Origin: Pseudomonadota bacterium
Lineage (GTDB): Bacteria; Pseudomonadota; Gammaproteobacteria; Natronospirales; REEB76
Assembly (NCBI GenBank): GCA_021779005.1
Contig: JAJYBN010000091.1
Location: forward strand, 1 to 5,347
Reading direction: 5' to 3'
DNA: 5,347 nucleotides
The translations under genes and the position numbers were made by a program. Position 1 is the stretch's first letter. Every line of letters starts with the position of its first letter. The notes beneath the pieces are model-generated. The model ran no database searches and was not told the DNA's origin. It saw only the letters and a list, made by a program, of their open reading frames with translations. Positions 5,103-5,347 of the stretch are shown here, piece after piece.

Positions 5103-5347
5103 GGGTATAAACGCCACGCGGTTACGGCCCTGTTTCTTGGCTTCGTACATGGCGTGGTCCGCGATCTTGAATAATTCCTCGAATTTTACCGGCTGGCCTT
5201 GGAGCCGTGCGGTGACGCCAATGCTGGCGGTGACCGTGACGCCCTCGGGGCGCAGCGCTTCAATAGCCCGGCAAATATCCTGGGCGCGGCGTTGGGCATC
5301 ATCCGCCTCGCAGTGATTCAGCAGCACCACGAATTCTTCGCCGCCGA
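5094..5347 (-). CDS. GGDEF-domain diguanylate cyclase, C-terminal fragment (cut by right edge)
   Basis: Leftward frame entering from the right edge; about 84 codons are visible. It begins with the active-site loop GGEEF (5345-5331), the variant of GGDEF typical of active diguanylate cyclases, which make cyclic di-GMP from two GTP. The rest of the half-domain is canonical: VVLLNHCEADDAQRRAQDI, then VTVTASIGVT (the ASIGVA-like strand), FEELFKIADHAMYEAKKQGR (the ADxAMYxAKxxGRN motif) and NRVAFI. The protein stops a few residues after the domain, so GGDEF is the C-terminal domain; whatever sensor precedes it lies outside the window. The RxxD inhibitory site, if any, would be upstream and cannot be seen. 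A GTG at 5330 lies inside the domain and is not a real start. Confidence 0.93.
   Translation of the reverse strand, partial: GGEEFVVLLNHCEADDAQRRAQDICRAIEALRPEGVTVTASIGVTARLQGQPVKFEELFKIADHAMYEAKKQGRNRVAFIPYN

Overview
This window looks like ordinary chromosome from a free-living gammaproteobacterium. Most coding regions read as GC-rich. The ferrochelatase and FadI-type thiolase follow the E. coli pattern as I remember it, and the small conserved membrane proteins at the right are of a kind seen in environmental Proteobacteria. I cannot name a genus. No rRNA, tRNA, CRISPR array, insertion sequence, phage gene or integration site was seen.

Layout from left to right. (1) The first 51 codons of a MATE-family multidrug exporter run leftward out of the window. 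(2) A divergent promoter region of about 135 bp follows. (3) A complete FadI-type acetyl-CoA acyltransferase (thiolase) points right. (4) It converges on a leftward mscL, a mechanosensitive channel carrying a C-terminal four-cysteine zinc-ribbon-like tail and followed by a plausible intrinsic terminator. (5) A 181-bp divergent intergenic region separates mscL from hemH. (6) hemH (ferrochelatase, rightward) is followed after 9 bp by a two-module VOC/glyoxalase-fold protein, probably in the same operon. (7) A five-helix membrane protein resembling the DUF1453/CcdC family comes next. (8) A four-helix DUF1761-type membrane protein follows it. (9) The C-terminal part of a GGDEF diguanylate cyclase, leftward and cut by the right edge exactly at its GGEEF active-site loop, closes the window.

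The genes do not form one pathway. They are a mixture of housekeeping and envelope functions: fatty-acid beta-oxidation, osmotic safety valve, last step of heme synthesis, drug efflux and c-di-GMP signalling. Only hemH and the VOC gene look transcriptionally linked.

The most notable observation is in hemH. The protein matches the family almost end to end, but it lacks an 8-residue block right after the DCL of the CPGFAADCL motif. That block normally holds the catalytic glutamate (ETLEEI motif). The lesion is in frame and looks like a precise 24-nt loss, so this is either a damaged or divergent ferrochelatase or a paralogue with another role. I found no convincing new multi-gene system.
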